64,000 bases of DNA from Bacteroidota bacterium (GTDB taxonomy: Bacteria; Bacteroidota; Ignavibacteria; UBA10030; UBA6906). Where the stretch lies: the NCBI GenBank assembly GCA_030835135.1, contig JAUQWO010000051.1, positions 62,001-126,000 on the forward strand, read 5' to 3'. Of the stretch, positions 61,466-64,000 are shown piece by piece. Positions within the stretch are counted from its first letter, which is position 1, and the number at the start of each line of letters is the position of its first letter. Position numbers and translations under genes: made by a program. The notes below the pieces were generated by a model. That model searched no databases. It was not told the DNA's origin and worked only from the letters and a program-made list of their open reading frames with translations.

Positions 61466-62602
61466 CTATGGCTCCTTCATGGGTGCCCCGATACCGCGGC
61501 GTACGAGGGCAAGGTCCGTGGCACCTACGCCGCCGTTCAGATCCACATCGCAACGGTCGTACACGCGTGCGCGTCCCACGGCCGTACGCACCGCGGTCCG
61601 GTCCCATGTTCCTATCAGACCATCGCCGTCAGCATCCCCCACTCTGAGTCCCCAGAGAGACGGAGCGAGACGGGCCGCGTTGCCACCATCATACAGCTCC
61701 GACCCCGACGTCATATCGCATTCCCCGGCAGTGACGCCGGCCGGGATCGGCCGCGTACAGAGCACCGCGAGATGATTGCGATGGAAGAATGCGGGATACA
61801 GCTCGTGCTGCAGCGGGTCCGGGAATACGAGCGGCGCATCGAACGGAGGATCGAAGGGACAGACCGTACCGTCCTCGGTGAGCCATGCAGGCTGCGCGAG
61901 CCTTTCTTCCGCGTCCGGTTCCGCGGCGAGCCCGCGCAGTTCAACGCCGATACTATCCACGGCCTTCGCCGGTAGTGAGCGTCCCGGGAAGCGCTCTGCG
62001 AGTATTCCGGATGCACGCAACGAGGTTCGCATGCGCCCCGTCCGAGGCTCGAACGGACCTTCGAGCATCATGCGCGCAGTAAGAAGACGGACGTTGTAGT
62101 GCAGGGTGATGTGCATGGTAATGAGTGGACCCATAGTCCCCAGCGGAGCGCTCCCTCTCCCCGTCGCCATGATACTGCGCGGAGGCACGACATCACGGAG
62201 CTCAACCAGCGCAGCGACCCCGGACGGCAGGTCCCAGGATATGGCCACGGTTGTTCCGGCACCCCTACGGCAGAGAAGAAGGTGATGCTGCACGCCGACT
62301 CCTGCCGGATCGCCGGTGCGGAGATCGATCCAGGTCCCCTCACCCAGTGCGCGCCGCGTCGTATCGGGATCCGCAAAACGAGCATCGAAGATACCATCCG
62401 GCGGCGGTGGCGGGATCTCTGCTTCACCCAACGAGTCATCGATGCCGGATGATGCACCCGGGGCGATGCCGGCGCAGACCATCAGCGTGTCGCCCGCATC
62501 CGTGCTCACCGTGAACGGAGCAGGGAGCATCGGTTGCGAATGCGCGGCCGGTACGCGCACCATGCACATCACGATCACGGCAATCACAGAGCGGAACCGC
62601 AT
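61466..62602 (-). CDS. Secreted protein with C-terminal dockerin-like module
   Basis: A 378-residue protein with a signal peptide (FRSVIAVIVMCMVRVPAAHS). Most of it is beta-rich with no recognised domain. The end (~325-375) has two EF-hand-like loops, DADGDGLIGTWD and DVDLNGGVGATDLAL, each followed by a short helix, like a type I dockerin. The start at 62602 is chosen because AGGAGG lies 6 bases upstream. It precedes the S8 protease by three bases, so the two are probably expressed together and may act together outside the cell. Confidence 0.8.
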   Translation of the reverse strand: MRFRSVIAVIVMCMVRVPAAHSQPMLPAPFTVSTDAGDTLMVCAGIAPGASSGIDDSLGEAEIPPPPPDGIFDARFADPDTTRRALGEGTWIDLRTGDPAGVGVQHHLLLCRRGAGTTVAISWDLPSGVAALVELRDVVPPRSIMATGRGSAPLGTMGPLITMHITLHYNVRLLTARMMLEGPFEPRTGRMRTSLRASGILAERFPGRSLPAKAVDSIGVELRGLAAEPDAEERLAQPAWLTEDGTVCPFDPPFDAPLVFPDPLQHELYPAFFHRNHLAVLCTRPIPAGVTAGECDMTSGSELYDGGNAARLAPSLWGLRVGDADGDGLIGTWDRTAVRTAVGRARVYDRCDVDLNGGVGATDLALVRRGIGAPMKEP

Positions 62603-62620
62603 CGGCATCCTCCTGAACGC

Positions 62621-62648
62621 GACAGGGTCCCGATGCCGGGACCCTGTC
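62621..62648 (-). terminator. Perfect 12-bp hairpin in front of the dockerin gene
   Basis: GACAGGGTCCCG (62621-62632) and CGGGACCCTGTC (62637-62648) pair perfectly with a 4-base loop. It lies between the FG-GAP gene stop (62692) and the Shine-Dalgarno of the dockerin gene. There is no U-tract; it may terminate, or protect the downstream mRNA 5' end. Confidence 0.5.
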
Positions 62649-62691
62649 ATTGCTACACGCCGAGGATATGTTTTCCGAAGGTGAAGATGCG

Positions 62692-63999
62692 TTAGTCCGC
62701 GTGAGGGGATCCGCTGGTTGTGGTCTTGCCGATCGGGGCCCCGACCGGAGTGTCGCTCGTGTTCCCGCCCGGGGTGCTGCTCGTGTTCCCGTTCGCTTTA
62801 CCGTTCGCGTTCCCGGCCGCAGGGCCGTTCGTATTCCCGCCCGGGGTGCCTTCCAAGTCACCGCCCGCGTCCGCCTCCGGCGACACTTCGACGCCGCGCC
62901 GCCAGAGCCGTATCTGTTTCTTCAACCTCTCCCGGTATGCCGGCGATGGGTCTTCGGACAGGAGACCCTGCCCCACTGCCCACGAAGCCACCTGATCGTA
63001 GGAGTCGCCCGTCATGATCGTGACGGGGTTCATGGCTCTATCAAAGACGAAATTCAGAATGATCCCTTCCTTCACCGGGACCGGTGTCACGTTCCCCTTG
63101 TTGTCATTGACGCACACGGTCACCTCACCGTGCGCGCTATCCACCCGCACGAACAACGCCCCATTCCCCTTCTGGTCCACACCGAGGGTCGCGCCCAGAA
63201 TGCTTCTCGGAAGCAGGGCATATCCCTTCTCGATCCCTGTGGACGGCCGGATGCACCGATAGGCCGCGGTATGCGGGGAGCACCCGTCGATGGCATTGGC
63301 ATCGACCATCGCAAGGTACGCCCGGTTGAACGCGTTGTTCGTCCCGCACATGAAGAGTTCGACCGACCCATCTCCATCGAGGTCTGCAAGGGTGATGTCT
63401 GCCATGTGCCCTGTGCTCACGTATGTCTGCAGCACCGTGCCGGTGCCCAGTGCCAGCCTCTGCACCATCCCGGGAAAGCTGGGCGTGTGTGAGGATGCAA
63501 CGAACAGGTCGGGGATGCTGTCTGCGTCAACATCCCCGACAACGAGATCATTGATATTGAAAAACCCCGCTCTGGTGTCCGGACGTTCCGGAAAATCATA
63601 GTCAGGCGCGATCGTCCGCGCCCAGAGACGCCGGTCATCCTTCAGCGAGCGCGCGATGAGTTCTGTCGACCCGCCGATTCTGGATCCATCGTTCTGTGCA
63701 TAGATGATGTCCTTCATCCCATCCCCATCCACGTCAGCGAAGGCGTACCCATGTTGAGGGTCCCAGGGGGATGTGAGCCTGTCCCACTGGATGACTGTCG
63801 CCTCCCCGACCTGGATCGTCGCGATCGCCGCACCGTAGCGGTTCATCACCATCAGCCTGTCGCCCTCATATGTCACCCGCATCGGGTCACGGTCCAGCCG
63901 CCCCAGTATGTACCACCCTCCGAGCAGAAGCAGCACGGTGGAGGACACCAGTGCTACGGTCCGCGACTTCCGCCGCCATACCATGCGCACCGCGTGCAT
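62692..63999 (-). CDS. Membrane-anchored FG-GAP repeat protein with Asn/Gly/Thr-rich tail (5' end possibly outside)
   Basis: At least 435 residues: a basic patch (WRRKSRT) and a transmembrane helix (VALVSSTVLLLLGGWYIL), then FG-GAP-like blades (FADVDGDGMKDIIYA, VGDVDADSIPDLFVA, LADLDGDGSVELF). The last ~45 residues are a low-complexity repeat of Asn, Gly, Thr, Ala and Pro. The ATG at the window edge (63999) could be internal: a cytoplasmic domain might lie upstream of the helix, as in sensor or kinase proteins with FG-GAP heads. No function is assigned. Confidence 0.7.
   Translation of the reverse strand: MHAVRMVWRRKSRTVALVSSTVLLLLGGWYILGRLDRDPMRVTYEGDRLMVMNRYGAAIATIQVGEATVIQWDRLTSPWDPQHGYAFADVDGDGMKDIIYAQNDGSRIGGSTELIARSLKDDRRLWARTIAPDYDFPERPDTRAGFFNINDLVVGDVDADSIPDLFVASSHTPSFPGMVQRLALGTGTVLQTYVSTGHMADITLADLDGDGSVELFMCGTNNAFNRAYLAMVDANAIDGCSPHTAAYRCIRPSTGIEKGYALLPRSILGATLGVDQKGNGALFVRVDSAHGEVTVCVNDNKGNVTPVPVKEGIILNFVFDRAMNPVTIMTGDSYDQVASWAVGQGLLSEDPSPAYRERLKKQIRLWRRGVEVSPEADAGGDLEGTPGGNTNGPAAGNANGKANGNTSSTPGGNTSDTPVGAPIGKTTTSGSPHAD
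62750..62860. repeat. Imperfect tandem repeats encoding the Asn/Gly/Thr-rich tail
   Basis: Units of the type GTGTTCCCGCCCGGGGTG (from 62759) recur with substitutions down to GTATTCCCGCCCGGGGTG (from 62832), with a shortened GTTCGC unit in between. They encode the (P/A)GGNTN, ANG and NTSD repeats of the C-terminal tail. Replication slippage is a plausible origin. Confidence 0.6.
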
Positions 64000-64000
64000 C

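Noticed and set aside
62750-62860. CRISPR-like repeated DNA
   Set aside because: Units are short, imperfect, in frame and without spacers; they encode a low-complexity protein tail.
62436-62861. Arg/Thr/Gly-rich repeat protein on the minus strand
   Set aside because: It is a shifted frame through the repeats that encode the tail of the FG-GAP protein; no start signal and no independent conservation.

Overview
The window is about 62% G+C (estimated by eye), densely coded and reads as one chromosomal segment of a Gram-negative bacterium. KdsB (Kdo activation), a Wzx-rich polysaccharide cluster, an outer-membrane beta-barrel protein and YafK-type L,D-transpeptidase all imply an outer membrane. 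Three secreted proteins end in the type IX secretion (T9SS) type-A sorting domain with the NPFNPST signature, which points to the FCB group (Bacteroidota, Ignavibacteriota, Kapabacteria, Rhodothermota and relatives). I cannot place it more finely. Several promoters have a clear TTGACT-N17-TAtnTT form rather than the classical Bacteroidetes -33/-7 elements.

Layout. 1-6.9 kb (+): end of a Lon-like protease, a group II amino-acid decarboxylase, dcd, a secreted S9 peptidase, a ferritin-like protein and a small esterase. 7.1-9.3 kb (-): malic enzyme/phosphotransacetylase fusion, converging on the esterase through a hairpin-rich terminator zone. 9.8-18.6 kb (+): plsC-gatC-kdsB-DUF502-pyrG in tight 4-base overlaps, then small membrane and VOC proteins, a GH97 glycosidase and a URO-D-family protein. 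18.9-23.3 kb (+): HEXXH membrane protein, beta-CASP nuclease, beta-barrel protein and RsbW-like ATPase. 23.3-27.6 kb (-): rplU-rpmA-mdh-lipoprotein and rsmA-PAP2. 27.8-48.9 kb (+): envelope polysaccharide island with seven glycosyltransferase-type genes, four methyltransferases, two flippases and two YfhO-type giant membrane proteins, interrupted by a LamG/T9SS surface protein. 49.1-51.7 kb (+): two bacterial-microcompartment (BMC) shell proteins without any cargo enzyme nearby, a YbbR-like protein and pdxJ. 51.9-64 kb (-): secreted and surface proteins (cohesin-like, FG-GAP, dockerin-like, subtilisin), an MFS transporter, a 24-residue membrane peptide and an L,D-transpeptidase.

Most notable: the orphan BMC pair, whose second member carries a SAP/Rho_N-like tail; a textbook Rho-independent terminator folded into the signal-peptide codons of the lipoprotein gene downstream of mdh; a family of large inverted-repeat elements between operons (33-bp arms at 18.7 kb, 27-bp arms at 6.9 kb, a decayed copy at 2.8 kb); an 18-base identical translation-start region shared by two T9SS genes 19 kb apart; and cohesin- and dockerin-like modules within T9SS cargo. 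No tRNA, rRNA, CRISPR array, insertion sequence or prophage gene was recognised. Coordinates of motifs were counted by hand.
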